Shown here one piece after another: positions 24,832 to 33,846 of a DNA stretch of 33,846 nt. The stretch spans positions 1 through 33,846 of the forward strand of contig JAJZEE010000035.1 in NCBI GenBank assembly GCA_021805735.1, read 5' to 3'. This DNA comes from Bacillota bacterium (GTDB lineage Bacteria; Bacillota; Bacilli; Alicyclobacillales; SLC66). The stretch's first letter is position 1; every line of letters begins with the position of its first letter. The translations under genes and the position numbers were made by a program. The notes beneath the pieces are model-generated. The model saw only the letters and a program-made list of their open reading frames with translations. It was not told the origin of the DNA and ran no database searches.

Positions 24832-26904
24832 ATGAGCAAATCCACCCGGGTTCTTCTACGTCTGCCCCGTCTCGGACCCATAACGCTGCCAGCCCTGCTG
24901 GGCGTTTTGCAGTTCATGAAACCCATGCGTCTGCACAGCTTGCCGGCGGCTGCGGCAACCGGCATTGGCCTGATCGTCGCAGGCGTCGGATACGTTCTGT
25001 TTGCACCATTGCCGCTGGCTATCGGGTCCGATCCTTCTCGGGTTACGGCGCAAAACGGCGAAGTCATTGGCGATCTGGTGAGTGCTGGCGTCACTCGCCG
25101 CGAGGCCAGTTTAAGCGAGATTCCAAAGTATTTGCAGGAAGCGACGATTGCTGTAGAGGATGCTTCCTTCTATCAGCATCGCGGTCTCAATGTGAAGGGC
25201 ATCGTCCGCGCCTTGTTGGCCGACATCCGCGCCCGTCATATCGTCCAGGGCGGATCCACCATCACCCAGCAACTCGCCAAGAACCTCTTTTTAAATGGTG
25301 ATCGCACATTATGGCGCAAAGCGCGGGAAGCCATCTACGCACTCCAGTTGGAATGGCACTATTCGAAACAGCGCATTTTGGACGACTATCTAAACGCGAT
25401 CTATTACGGTGACGGAGCGACCGGAGTGGCTACGGCCGCCCTCTATTACTTTGGCAAGCCTGTGCAGAGTCTGGATCTGGCCGAGTCAGCACTCCTTGCG
25501 GGTCTTCCGAAAGGACCGAGTCTCTATTCCCCGTTCGCGGATTACAACGCCGCGAAAAATCGCCAGTGGCAGGTTCTCCATGCGATGGTCCGCAGTGGTT
25601 ACTTGACTGCAAGCTCAGCTCATGCGGCTTATGCAGCGCCGCTCCATTTCGCCCACCACCGCACGGCTGAAGCGTTTGCACCCTACTTTGCCGACGCTGT
25701 GGCGCGAGAGGCTGAGCAACAACTGCACCTGTCCAGAGATGAACTGTATCGCGGCGGGCTCGACATTCATACGACTCTCAACATGACATTGCAAAAGGCC
25801 CTTGATCAGGCAGTCGCCCGCTACATCCCGCGTTCTTCCGATTTGCAGGCGGCAGCCGTGGTCATGGATCCCCGCACAGGCAATATCGAGGCGTACACTG
25901 GCGGCGTCAATTATCGGTTCAGCCCATACGATCGCGCAACAGCCATGAGACAGCCCGGTTCCGCGTTCAAACCATTCGTGTACGCCGCCGCCCTGGATCG
26001 GGGCTACACGGCTTCCCTGCACATGAAAAGCGAGCCCACGACGTTTATTTACGACCACTATCACAGATACTCCGTCCACAACTTTGGCGATGACTATGCC
26101 TACACTCAGATCGATATGAAACAGGCGATCGCGCATTCAGACAACGTTTTTGCGGTGAGCGCCAATCTGGCGGTGGGTCCCCAACGCGTTCTGCAGGAAG
26201 CTGAACGCTTCGGACTCCCGCAGAATATGAAGCCGTATCCCTCTCTGGCGCTTGGCGTATTTCCGGTATCCGCGCTGCAGTTGGCCCGTGCCTACAGTGT
26301 TTTGGCCAGTGGCGGCTATCTCTCGACACCCCACTTTATCGAGAGCGTTCAGGACGCCTCCGGACATAGCCTGTACAGAGAACAGCCTAACTCGTTGATG
26401 GTGGAGTCGCCTGAGACGTGCTACATTTTGACGGACATGCTGCAAAGTGTCATGCACCCTGGCGGAACCGGATACCGCATTGCCCGGTCCATCCCCGGTC
26501 CGGTCGCGGCAAAGACAGGAACGACAGACACCGATGCCTGGATCGTCGGATATACGCCAAAGACGGTCTGCGCCGTATGGGTCGGTTACGATCGAATGAA
26601 GCCGATCAATGGCGTGGAATCCCATATGGCAGCGCCCATCTTTGCGGCAGTAATGAAAGCCGCGTACACAGACCAACCTCAGGGAGCATGGCAACAACCG
26701 AACAATGTGGTGAACATTGCCATTGACCCCAGCACCGGCGAGCGCGCTACGGCATCCTGCCCCCTGCAGGAACAGGATGCTTTCGTTGTGGGCACCGCTC
26801 CCGCTGCGCCGTGCCATCTTCATCCCGCCCCGGAAACCGGGCTGGCGCAGCGTGTCGGCGGCGCGCTCCAGTCGATCTGGGGTTGGTTGACCGGACGAAA
26901 GTGA
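24832..26904 (+). CDS. class A penicillin-binding protein (transglycosylase/transpeptidase, PbpG-like)
   Basis: ORF 24736..26904, likely start ATG 24832 after AAGGGGGTG. GT51 EDASFYQHRGLNVKGIVRALLAD, GGSTITQQLAKNLFL; transpeptidase SAFK, SDN and KTGTTD motifs. Confidence 0.95.
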   Translation: MSKSTRVLLRLPRLGPITLPALLGVLQFMKPMRLHSLPAAAATGIGLIVAGVGYVLFAPLPLAIGSDPSRVTAQNGEVIGDLVSAGVTRREASLSEIPKYLQEATIAVEDASFYQHRGLNVKGIVRALLADIRARHIVQGGSTITQQLAKNLFLNGDRTLWRKAREAIYALQLEWHYSKQRILDDYLNAIYYGDGATGVATAALYYFGKPVQSLDLAESALLAGLPKGPSLYSPFADYNAAKNRQWQVLHAMVRSGYLTASSAHAAYAAPLHFAHHRTAEAFAPYFADAVAREAEQQLHLSRDELYRGGLDIHTTLNMTLQKALDQAVARYIPRSSDLQAAAVVMDPRTGNIEAYTGGVNYRFSPYDRATAMRQPGSAFKPFVYAAALDRGYTASLHMKSEPTTFIYDHYHRYSVHNFGDDYAYTQIDMKQAIAHSDNVFAVSANLAVGPQRVLQEAERFGLPQNMKPYPSLALGVFPVSALQLARAYSVLASGGYLSTPHFIESVQDASGHSLYREQPNSLMVESPETCYILTDMLQSVMHPGGTGYRIARSIPGPVAAKTGTTDTDAWIVGYTPKTVCAVWVGYDRMKPINGVESHMAAPIFAAVMKAAYTDQPQGAWQQPNNVVNIAIDPSTGERATASCPLQEQDAFVVGTAPAAPCHLHPAPETGLAQRVGGALQSIWGWLTGRK

Positions 26905-26928
26905 ATGCGCTGCGGGAAGTGACTATGC

Positions 26929-26934
26929 TACAAT
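26929..26934 (+). promoter_or_regulatory. extended -10 element (TGCTACAAT) upstream of the aminotransferase
   Basis: TATGCTACAATAGAATG 40 nt upstream of the ATG at 26974; weak -35. Confidence 0.4.
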
Positions 26935-26973
26935 AGAATGAGTTTTTGATATGCGGATTTTGGAGGAGAAGCC

Positions 26974-28173
26974 ATGCTGCAGCGATCAGATCGCGCCAAC
27001 GCCATTTCGGCGTCGCCCACGCTCACCATTGACTCCAAAACAAAAGCCCTGGTGGCTTCTGGCGTCGATGTCGTCAACCTGAGCGTAGGGGAACCGGATT
27101 TTCCAACGCCTGAACGGGCGTCACTTGCGGCGATCGCCGCCATTACAAGCAACTTTACGAAGTATACCGCTGTGGGCGGGATCGTCGAACTGCGGCGGGG
27201 CATCGCTGAGAAACTGTGGAAAGACAATCAGTTGCAGTATGATCCTGATGAGATTATTGTATCATCGGGCGCCAAGCAGTCGCTCTATAACATTTTCATG
27301 ACGATTTTAAACCCAGGTGACGAGGTCATTTTGCCCTTGCCCTATTGGGTCAGTTACCCTGAGCAGATAAAGCTCTGCGGAGGTGTGCCGATACCCGTTC
27401 ACACGGATGAAAGCACCGGATTCAAAATCACTCCAGAGCGTTTGCGCGAGGCGTTCAGCGCGAAAACAAAAGCAGTGTTGATCAATTCTCCCAGCAATCC
27501 GACGGGCGCCGTCTATACGCCCGATGAGATCCGCGCCCTCGCTCGCGTGATCGAAGAATACCCGGTCTATGTGGTGAGCGACGAAATCTATGAACAGTTG
27601 ATCTACGATGTGGAGCATTTCAGCATCGCGAGATACAGCGATACACTTCGCGCCCGCACCTTTGTTGTCAATGGGTTTTCAAAGACGCACGCCATGACAG
27701 GATGGCGTGTCGGCTATGTCGCCGGACCGCGGGAACTGGTGGAATCGATGTCCAGTTTCCAGTCCCATACGACAGCCAATCCTTCGTCCATTTCTCAAAA
27801 AGCAGCCTTGGGCGCCCTCGGCACGTTTGACCTGAACACGCGACACGAGTTTCAGCAACGGCGCGACTACGTTCTCGCGCAGATCGAACAGTTGCGTGGA
27901 CTCTCGTGTTCGCGCCCGGACGGCGCATTTTACATCTTCCCCAACGCAGGGTCGCTCGTTGGAGCCTCCCTACGCCTAAATGACGGGAAGCGCGACAAGA
28001 TCGATTCCGTCGATCATCTGTGTGAACTTCTCCTCTCCGAGGCTCATGTGTCCGTGGTTCCAGGGGCTGGGTTCGGGGCTCCAGACAATTTTAGAATCTC
28101 CTACGCAACGTCCATGCCCAATTTGCAGACAGCCATGCAACGGATCTCCTCTTTTCTCGCCCGCCTGAACTAG
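26974..28173 (+). CDS. PLP-dependent class I/II aminotransferase (AspB-like)
   Basis: 399 aa; VVNLSVGEPDFPTPE, INSPSNPTGAVYTPDEI, YVVSDEIYEQLIYD, NGFSKTHAMTGWRVGYVAGP. Confidence 0.95.
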   Translation: MLQRSDRANAISASPTLTIDSKTKALVASGVDVVNLSVGEPDFPTPERASLAAIAAITSNFTKYTAVGGIVELRRGIAEKLWKDNQLQYDPDEIIVSSGAKQSLYNIFMTILNPGDEVILPLPYWVSYPEQIKLCGGVPIPVHTDESTGFKITPERLREAFSAKTKAVLINSPSNPTGAVYTPDEIRALARVIEEYPVYVVSDEIYEQLIYDVEHFSIARYSDTLRARTFVVNGFSKTHAMTGWRVGYVAGPRELVESMSSFQSHTTANPSSISQKAALGALGTFDLNTRHEFQQRRDYVLAQIEQLRGLSCSRPDGAFYIFPNAGSLVGASLRLNDGKRDKIDSVDHLCELLLSEAHVSVVPGAGFGAPDNFRISYATSMPNLQTAMQRISSFLARLN

Positions 28174-28236
28174 TCCGGAACGCCGAGCAGGCGGGGCTGA
28201 CCCTGATTCACAGGTTTACCTACACCAACATGCGCC

Positions 28237-28276
28237 CACTCCCATATGATATGAAAGAACGCCTTATATGGGAGTG
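28237..28276 (+). promoter_or_regulatory. 11-bp perfect hairpin overlapping the Shine-Dalgarno of the downstream ORF
   Basis: CACTCCCATAT (28237..28247) pairs with ATATGGGAGTG (28266..28276); GGGAG is the apparent SD 9 nt before the ATG at 28284. Confidence 0.6.
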
Positions 28277-28283
28277 ATGCAGC

Positions 28284-29048
28284 ATGGTTACCCCGTCGCG
28301 CCGAAAACCGCAGTCCAAGGAAGAACGACTGGAAAGGTTGAACGCCAAACTGCGATTGCTTGATCCACAAGTTCCTCTCCACGCCCGCGAGCGGGAATTG
28401 CTGCAAAAAGAGATTCGCTTGGTGAAAGCGCAAAACACCCGCTCGGGCGCTGCTCGAAAGAGCAAGCCCGCCATGCGGAAAAAGACGCGCGTCCAGGATG
28501 TCAAACGCAAGTCGGGCGCCGCGCCCAAAGCAGCAACATCCCCTGACTCTTCAGGAAATCTGGGGAATCTCGGAAAAATCTTGACGCCAAAAAATTTCCA
28601 GGAATCCATGAACAGCATCACAAGCTTGCGCGGGTTTTTCAAACAGGTCTCCAAATACGTGCAGCAGGCGGACAACTTGCTGGACACCCTGTTTGTGACC
28701 GCCAATTCGCTGCAAGAATCTGGCGTACTGAAAAAACTGGCGGAATCCAAGGGTAAAAAACTCGGCACCTCCGATTTGACCAACATCCTCATGGCGCTCA
28801 TGAATTCCCCGCTCGGCAGCAATATCTTCAAACGGATAGGCAGCGGGGACGAGGCAAAGGCGGAGGAACCGGCGCAAACGCAGACGGTGACGGCGCAGGC
28901 ACCGCCGCCCGCAACGTCGCCCGCAGCCCCGCCCAGACCTGCGGGTGGACCGCCGCCCATGGCTCTTCCGCCCGCGCCACAAAGGGTGACGCCCCAGTCA
29001 TCGGGCGCGATACGCCCAGGATTCCCCGGCGCCGGACCTGTGCGTTAA
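28284..29048 (+). CDS. hypothetical basic, Pro/Ala-rich C-terminal protein
   Basis: 254 aa with SD GGGAG; basic N-terminus, helical middle (YVQQADNLLDTLFVTANSLQESGVLKKLAESKGKKLG), P/A-rich tail; no confident family. Confidence 0.7.
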   Translation: MVTPSRRKPQSKEERLERLNAKLRLLDPQVPLHARERELLQKEIRLVKAQNTRSGAARKSKPAMRKKTRVQDVKRKSGAAPKAATSPDSSGNLGNLGKILTPKNFQESMNSITSLRGFFKQVSKYVQQADNLLDTLFVTANSLQESGVLKKLAESKGKKLGTSDLTNILMALMNSPLGSNIFKRIGSGDEAKAEEPAQTQTVTAQAPPPATSPAAPPRPAGGPPPMALPPAPQRVTPQSSGAIRPGFPGAGPVR

Positions 29049-29063
29049 TCCGGCGCCGTTTTT
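29027..29063 (+). terminator. intrinsic terminator overlapping the 3' end of the hypothetical CDS
   Basis: CGGCGCCGGA (29027..29036) / TCCGGCGCCG (29049..29058) followed by TTTTT; the stop codon lies in the loop. Confidence 0.8.
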
Positions 29064-29100
29064 AATGCCTCCATGGACGCACCGCAAGTTTCGCGGATTC

Positions 29101-30573
29101 TTACCAGAGACCAAGTATCTTCCACCATATGCCGCCAATCACAAGCCAGATGATGATATCAACGACGGAAACGACGAGGCCCAACGTCCACCATTTCGCC
29201 TGCGTTACATACCCGGAACCGAAAAATACCGGAGATACCCCCGAGCCGTAGTGGGTTGTTGCGGCAAATAAGTTGCTGAAGAACGCAAGCAGCAGAGCAG
29301 AGAGCATAGGCGGAGCCCCGGCTGTTATCATCACGACCAAAAATGCTGCAAACATGGCACTGATATGGGCGGTATTGCTCGCAAAAAAGTAATGGGCATA
29401 AAAGTATACAAGCAATAGAATGATGGACGACAGAACCCAAGGCATACCGCTGACGGAAGCCTTTATCAGTTGGCCAAACCATGAGACCAAGCCCAGTTTG
29501 TCCAGATACGTTGCCATCATGACCACTGCCGAAAACCACGTCAATGTGTCCCAGGCGCCTTGTTCTTTCTTCACATCATCCCATGTCAAAACCTGCGTCA
29601 AAAGCAGGATCGCCAAACCGATAAAAGCGGTTGTCGTGGGATCGATGTTCAACTGGGTTCCAAAAATCCATAAAATCAGAATGAGCGCAAACACGAGCAA
29701 CATAAACTTCTCCGCACGCTTGAGAGGCCCCATTTCCTTAAGTCTTTTACTGGCCAGTATGGGAGCGTCCGGCGTTTCCTTAATTTCCGGCGGATACATT
29801 TTATAAAGCAGGTAAGGAACGACGAACAGACTCACGACGCCGGGAACAGCGGCTGCAATGGCCCATCCAGTCCAAGTGATGTTCACCCCCGCAACATCCT
29901 TTGCAAGCTTGGCGCTCAAGGGATTCGCCGCCATCGCAGTCATGAACATGGTCGAAGTGATCAGGTCGCCCTGAAATCCTGCTATCGTCAAGAAAGAGCC
30001 AATTTTTCGCTCAGTTCCATCCTCTGGCTTGGAACCAAACGTTTCTGACAAGGAGCGAATGATCGGAAAGATAATCCCTCCCGCCCGCGCTGTATTGCTT
30101 GGTATGGCGGGCGACAGCGCCAAATCGCCGATCAACAGTGAATAGGACAAACCGAGCGTTTTTCTCCCAAATTTCTTGACGAACAGGTAAGCGATTCTTT
30201 CGCCCAGTCCCGTTTTGATAAAGCCGCGGGAAATAAAGAAGGCGATGACGATCAGCCAAATAACGGTATTCCCAAACCCACTCAATGCCTCTTTAATGCT
30301 GAGCGTGTTTGTAAGTGCTGTGACCGCGATCCCCATGATGGCCACAGACCCCATCGGAAGCGGCTTCAGGATAAAACCAATAATCGTTGCGACAAAGATG
30401 GCAAACAAATGCCATGCCTGAATGTTTACTCCTGTTGGCGGGCGAATGACCCAGAGGTCTATACCGACCATTGCGGTGATCAGCAATGGCGTCAGTCGAA
30501 CATCGCTGAAGATTTGCTTCCCGTCTCGCAAGGCAAAATCACCGCCTATAGCATAACTCCATCCCAACTGCAT
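29101..30573 (-). CDS. DASS-family (SLC13/CitT-like) dicarboxylate/anion transporter
   Basis: 490 aa polytopic; ALSGFGNTVIWLIVIAFFISRGFIKTGLGERIAYLFV, SPAIPSNTARAGGIIFPIIRSLSE, FASNTAHISAMFAAFL. Confidence 0.92.
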   Translation of the reverse strand: MQLGWSYAIGGDFALRDGKQIFSDVRLTPLLITAMVGIDLWVIRPPTGVNIQAWHLFAIFVATIIGFILKPLPMGSVAIMGIAVTALTNTLSIKEALSGFGNTVIWLIVIAFFISRGFIKTGLGERIAYLFVKKFGRKTLGLSYSLLIGDLALSPAIPSNTARAGGIIFPIIRSLSETFGSKPEDGTERKIGSFLTIAGFQGDLITSTMFMTAMAANPLSAKLAKDVAGVNITWTGWAIAAAVPGVVSLFVVPYLLYKMYPPEIKETPDAPILASKRLKEMGPLKRAEKFMLLVFALILILWIFGTQLNIDPTTTAFIGLAILLLTQVLTWDDVKKEQGAWDTLTWFSAVVMMATYLDKLGLVSWFGQLIKASVSGMPWVLSSIILLLVYFYAHYFFASNTAHISAMFAAFLVVMITAGAPPMLSALLLAFFSNLFAATTHYGSGVSPVFFGSGYVTQAKWWTLGLVVSVVDIIIWLVIGGIWWKILGLW

Positions 30574-30586
30574 ATCTCCACTGGCT

Positions 30587-32041
30587 TCACACTAACGGCA
30601 AATGAATGGAGATGACTGCTCCGTGGCTTTCTGAATTTGCTGCAGATATTGTTCCTTTGTGAGCTTGAACAATACGCTGTGTGATCGCCAATCCAAGGCC
30701 CACCCCACCCGTGCTTCTGTTCCTGGATTTATCACCACGGTAGAAGGGTTTGAATATATGCTCCAGGTCTACGGCCTGAAACCCTGAACCTGTATCTTCA
30801 ATCGCAAATAACAACTGGTGATTCTCCATAGTGCTGCGCAGTGTAATGCTGCCGTTCTTCGGGGTGTAATGAAGGGCGTTATCAAGCAGATTGGAAATCG
30901 CTCTTGTCAAAAGTTGTGGATCAGCAGACAGCAAGATGGACGAATCGATGTGTTGATGAACCAGTTCCACATTCTTTTCGCTTGCCATCAATTGAAATCC
31001 TTCAAGAACCTGATGGATAAGCAGTACCCAGTCCACATGTTCCAGGTGCAGGGGTTGATCAAGATTGTCAAGTCTTGAAAAGACGAAGAGATCTGAGACC
31101 AACTGGTTTAGCAAGAGCGACTTGTCCATACAAATCTTCAAATACTCCGCCACTTTTTCAGGGCGTTCGGCGATCCCCTTTTGCATGCCTTCCAAGTGTC
31201 CGATAATTGTAAATATGGGCGTCCGCAGGTCATGGATGATGGAGGCTATCATGATTCTCTTTTCCTGCTCGATCTCGTCTCGCCGTAAGAGTGCCGCGTT
31301 CAAATGATCTCTCATCATGGATAGGGAAATCGACAATTCGTTCACTTCCCGGATGGCCGAGGTTGGAAGGGAAATTTCGAAATCTCCAAGACTGATTTTT
31401 CGTGCAGCTTGCGACATCCCTTTCATCTTGGACACAAATGATTTTCCGATCCATACCATGATTAAAGAGAAAGCTGTGGCAAAGCAGAAGATCCATAAGT
31501 AAAACCCTCCCGGCCCATTGGTGAGCCAGCCGTGAAAACTCTGGTGTGCTTGTGTATTTACGGGAGGTCCATTTACAAGGAATGGTGCACGGATTTCTGC
31601 AATACCCACCAACTTGTTTCGTTCATAAATGAAGTGTTTCTGAACCATCCAGACGGAGGGGTGGTCTATGTAAAGATTCATCTCGTTCGCGAGGAGATTG
31701 GATTGTGGATAATTCTCACTCTTCTTCTTTTCCTCTTGACCCGGCGTATATGTGAAGATGGTTTTGTTTTTTGAATCCAGCAGGCGAACCTGAACGGAAG
31801 AAGCAGAGAGCAGGGCCCTTAATCTGGATTGCCATGCACGATCTGTCCAGGATCCAACATGATTCAAAATCATTCCGGTGTATTGTATGCCTTCTGGTTG
31901 TTGGGCATGTCTGTTTGGTGAAGAGGGGATCGTGACAACGAGTACGATCATGGAAGGAGCCAGCAACAGAAATAGAAATGCAACTATAAACCACACGCGC
32001 AGTGACAGACGCTTTCTTACATCCTTCATGTCCGTTTCCAT
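30587..32041 (-). CDS. sensor histidine kinase
   Basis: 484 aa; TM segments, HAMP-like region, H-box ASIIHDLRTPIFTIIGHLEG, N-box RAISNLLDNALHYT, G-boxes EDTGSGF and GVGLGLAI. Confidence 0.95.
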   Translation of the reverse strand: METDMKDVRKRLSLRVWFIVAFLFLLLAPSMIVLVVTIPSSPNRHAQQPEGIQYTGMILNHVGSWTDRAWQSRLRALLSASSVQVRLLDSKNKTIFTYTPGQEEKKKSENYPQSNLLANEMNLYIDHPSVWMVQKHFIYERNKLVGIAEIRAPFLVNGPPVNTQAHQSFHGWLTNGPGGFYLWIFCFATAFSLIMVWIGKSFVSKMKGMSQAARKISLGDFEISLPTSAIREVNELSISLSMMRDHLNAALLRRDEIEQEKRIMIASIIHDLRTPIFTIIGHLEGMQKGIAERPEKVAEYLKICMDKSLLLNQLVSDLFVFSRLDNLDQPLHLEHVDWVLLIHQVLEGFQLMASEKNVELVHQHIDSSILLSADPQLLTRAISNLLDNALHYTPKNGSITLRSTMENHQLLFAIEDTGSGFQAVDLEHIFKPFYRGDKSRNRSTGGVGLGLAITQRIVQAHKGTISAANSESHGAVISIHLPLV

Positions 32042-32730
32042 TCAAATTTGTATCCGACGCCCCAAACGGTGTGAATCCATTTGGTTTTCATCGGATCCTT
32101 TTCGATTTTGCCGCGGATGCGAGCAATATGAACCCGTATCGTTTGCGGATCGTCGCCCTCGACACCCCATACGCGCCGGAATAACTCTTCGGTTGTGAAC
32201 ACTCGTTTGGGATGATCAGCCAATAACTTGAGCAGTTGAAACTCCTTTGTCGTGAGACTGATTCTCTCATTTCCCATCCACACCTCGTAAGCATCCGGAT
32301 GAATGGTGAGTTCCTCAAAACAAAGCGGCGCAGCAGAGGATGCCGTCTGTTTTTCTTGGGAGCGCTGAAACAAACGAAGTGTCGCCTTGACTTTTGCCAC
32401 AATTACGCTGGGCGTGGTGGATTTGACGATATAGTCATCCGCGCCCAGTCCTAGTCCCCTGATCCTATCGTGATCCTCCTGTCTTGCGCTCAGAAAAATC
32501 AGAGGGATGTCGTGTGTCTTGCGAATCTTTCGGCAGATTTCAAATCCCGATTCGCCAGGCAGCATAATATCAAGCAAAACCCCGTCTACATGCGTTCTCT
32601 CCAGCAGGGAGAGGGCCACCAACCCATTTTTGGCGGTCAAGACGTTAAACCCGTCCGACTCCAAAAAGTCCTTCATCAATCCCAGTATCTCATCTTCATC
32701 ATCCACCACCAGGATCGTTGGATGCTCCAT
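32026..32730 (-). CDS. OmpR-family response regulator
   Basis: 234 aa; ILVVDDEDEILGLMKDFL, DGVLLDIMLPGESGF, IVKSTTP, winged-helix C-terminus (VWGVEGDDPQTIRVHIARIRGKIEKDP). Confidence 0.96.
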   Translation of the reverse strand: MEHPTILVVDDEDEILGLMKDFLESDGFNVLTAKNGLVALSLLERTHVDGVLLDIMLPGESGFEICRKIRKTHDIPLIFLSARQEDHDRIRGLGLGADDYIVKSTTPSVIVAKVKATLRLFQRSQEKQTASSAAPLCFEELTIHPDAYEVWMGNERISLTTKEFQLLKLLADHPKRVFTTEELFRRVWGVEGDDPQTIRVHIARIRGKIEKDPMKTKWIHTVWGVGYKFEWKRT

Positions 32731-32752
32731 CTTCCCCCTCCTCCGTGTATAA

Positions 32753-33841
32753 CTAGTACTGGCTGAGCGCTTTGAGAATATCCTGTTTCGAAGCCCACGC
32801 CCCGGCTGACCAGCTAGCCAACAGTCCGAGGACAGGACTTACAAGTATGGTACCGTAAATCCATGAAAATGGGAATGAGACTCCACTTGTTCGTGTAATG
32901 GACAGTAGTACGAGATAGGCAAATATGCCTCCGGAGAGGATGCCCAATGTCCCCCCAAAAATCGAGGTCATCATGCCCTCGGTGAAAATCAGCCTGACCA
33001 TTTGGAACTTCGTCATTCCAATTGCTCTCAAAGTGGCAAGTTCACGGATTCGTTGCCTGATGCTGCTTGCAGCATGGTTCATTAGGCCGAGGGTGGCGAT
33101 CCCTGCGATGATGAAAATGGTGGCAGCCAGAACGATGCTGAACAACACGGTTGGTTCCTGTGCTGCTTGTTTTTCTTTCATTTTGTTGATGAGTTGCACG
33201 TTTTGATAGAGGGGGTTTTGCAGCAGGCCCTGCAGGGTTTGGAGTATCTTTTGCGGATCGCCGCTGGTGATCTTGATCTGAATGCTGGAGAGATTACGAA
33301 TTGAAAAGTCGCGTTCCATCACAGATGAATTTGTAAACGACTCAACTTCGACCCCCTTCAACTTCCGAACTTGATTCGCCAGGTCCGGAGAAAACCCGCG
33401 TGTTACGTCAACTGCGCGAAGGATAATATCCTGTGGATAATTGAAATTGATCATTCGTGTCTGTCCTTCATCGATAACCTTTACTACGATCATACCCGCC
33501 ATGCCAACGGGAACGGCTAACATCAAGGCCCCGACACTCAGCGCGCTTCTGCGCTTGTAGCGGATGAGATTACGGCTGGCCAACAGGATATTGGAACCAA
33601 ATAAAGGCTTTAGGATCCATGCAAAGAGATGGGTGAAGGCCTGCATGCATTGGGGAATCCACATATACATCCCAATCACGAACCCCAGTCCACAAAATAG
33701 ATAAATCAACGAATCGAGCCTCATGATGCGCGTCAGAATGAATAGTACAAGACTTAGCCCTAAGCATACAGGCGCCAAAGACAACGACGGAGGTCCATTC
33801 GAAAGGTCACCTGAAGGCTCTGCGGTACGGTATGCCTCCAA
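32753..33841 (-). CDS. FtsX-like ABC transporter permease (probably N-terminally incomplete)
   Basis: 362 aa; LLASRNLIRYKRRSALSVGALMLAVPVGMAG and C-terminal RQRIRELATLRAIGMTKFQMVRLIFTEGMMTSIFGGTLGIL; abuts the window edge. Confidence 0.85.
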   Translation of the reverse strand: MEAYRTAEPSGDLSNGPPSLSLAPVCLGLSLVLFILTRIMRLDSLIYLFCGLGFVIGMYMWIPQCMQAFTHLFAWILKPLFGSNILLASRNLIRYKRRSALSVGALMLAVPVGMAGMIVVKVIDEGQTRMINFNYPQDIILRAVDVTRGFSPDLANQVRKLKGVEVESFTNSSVMERDFSIRNLSSIQIKITSGDPQKILQTLQGLLQNPLYQNVQLINKMKEKQAAQEPTVLFSIVLAATIFIIAGIATLGLMNHAASSIRQRIRELATLRAIGMTKFQMVRLIFTEGMMTSIFGGTLGILSGGIFAYLVLLSITRTSGVSFPFSWIYGTILVSPVLGLLASWSAGAWASKQDILKALSQY

Positions 33842-33846
33842 AGGTG

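Overview
The window looks like chromosomal DNA from a spore-former-type Firmicute (Bacilli, possibly Alicyclobacillaceae-like; taxonomy is inference). The left 15.8 kb is a long minus-strand catabolic block: kdd-kamA-kamB-kamC-kamD-kamE (lysine aminomutase pathway), then a FadF/YwjF-like membrane Fe-S oxidoreductase, fdhD, thiolase, 3-hydroxybutyryl-CoA dehydrogenase, two acyl-CoA dehydrogenases and a truncated meaB/argK-type GTPase. A good -24/-12 (sigma-54) promoter lies just upstream of kdd, and a PAS-AAA+-Fis sigma-54 activator is encoded nearby. The centre holds an AT-richer MBL-hydrolase + GNAT pair, the activator, an HD-domain hydrolase and an EcsC-like protein. The right part holds ywiB/speB/speE, a class A PBP, an aminotransferase, a Pro/Ala-rich protein, a DASS transporter, a two-component system and an FtsX-like permease. 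The most unusual content is a dispersed family of ~110-150 bp palindromic elements, with copies at about 5892-6030, 10476-10600, 15861-16300 (three in tandem) and 22358-22496. Their 18-27 bp stems differ between copies but stay paired, while the loop and one flank are conserved. The two closest copies (139 bp each) have identical 39-nt loops and three fully compensated base-pair changes in the stem. An unrelated 128 bp TIR/hairpin element sits beside one copy. No rRNA, tRNA or CRISPR was seen. All calls are by eye, with no database search.
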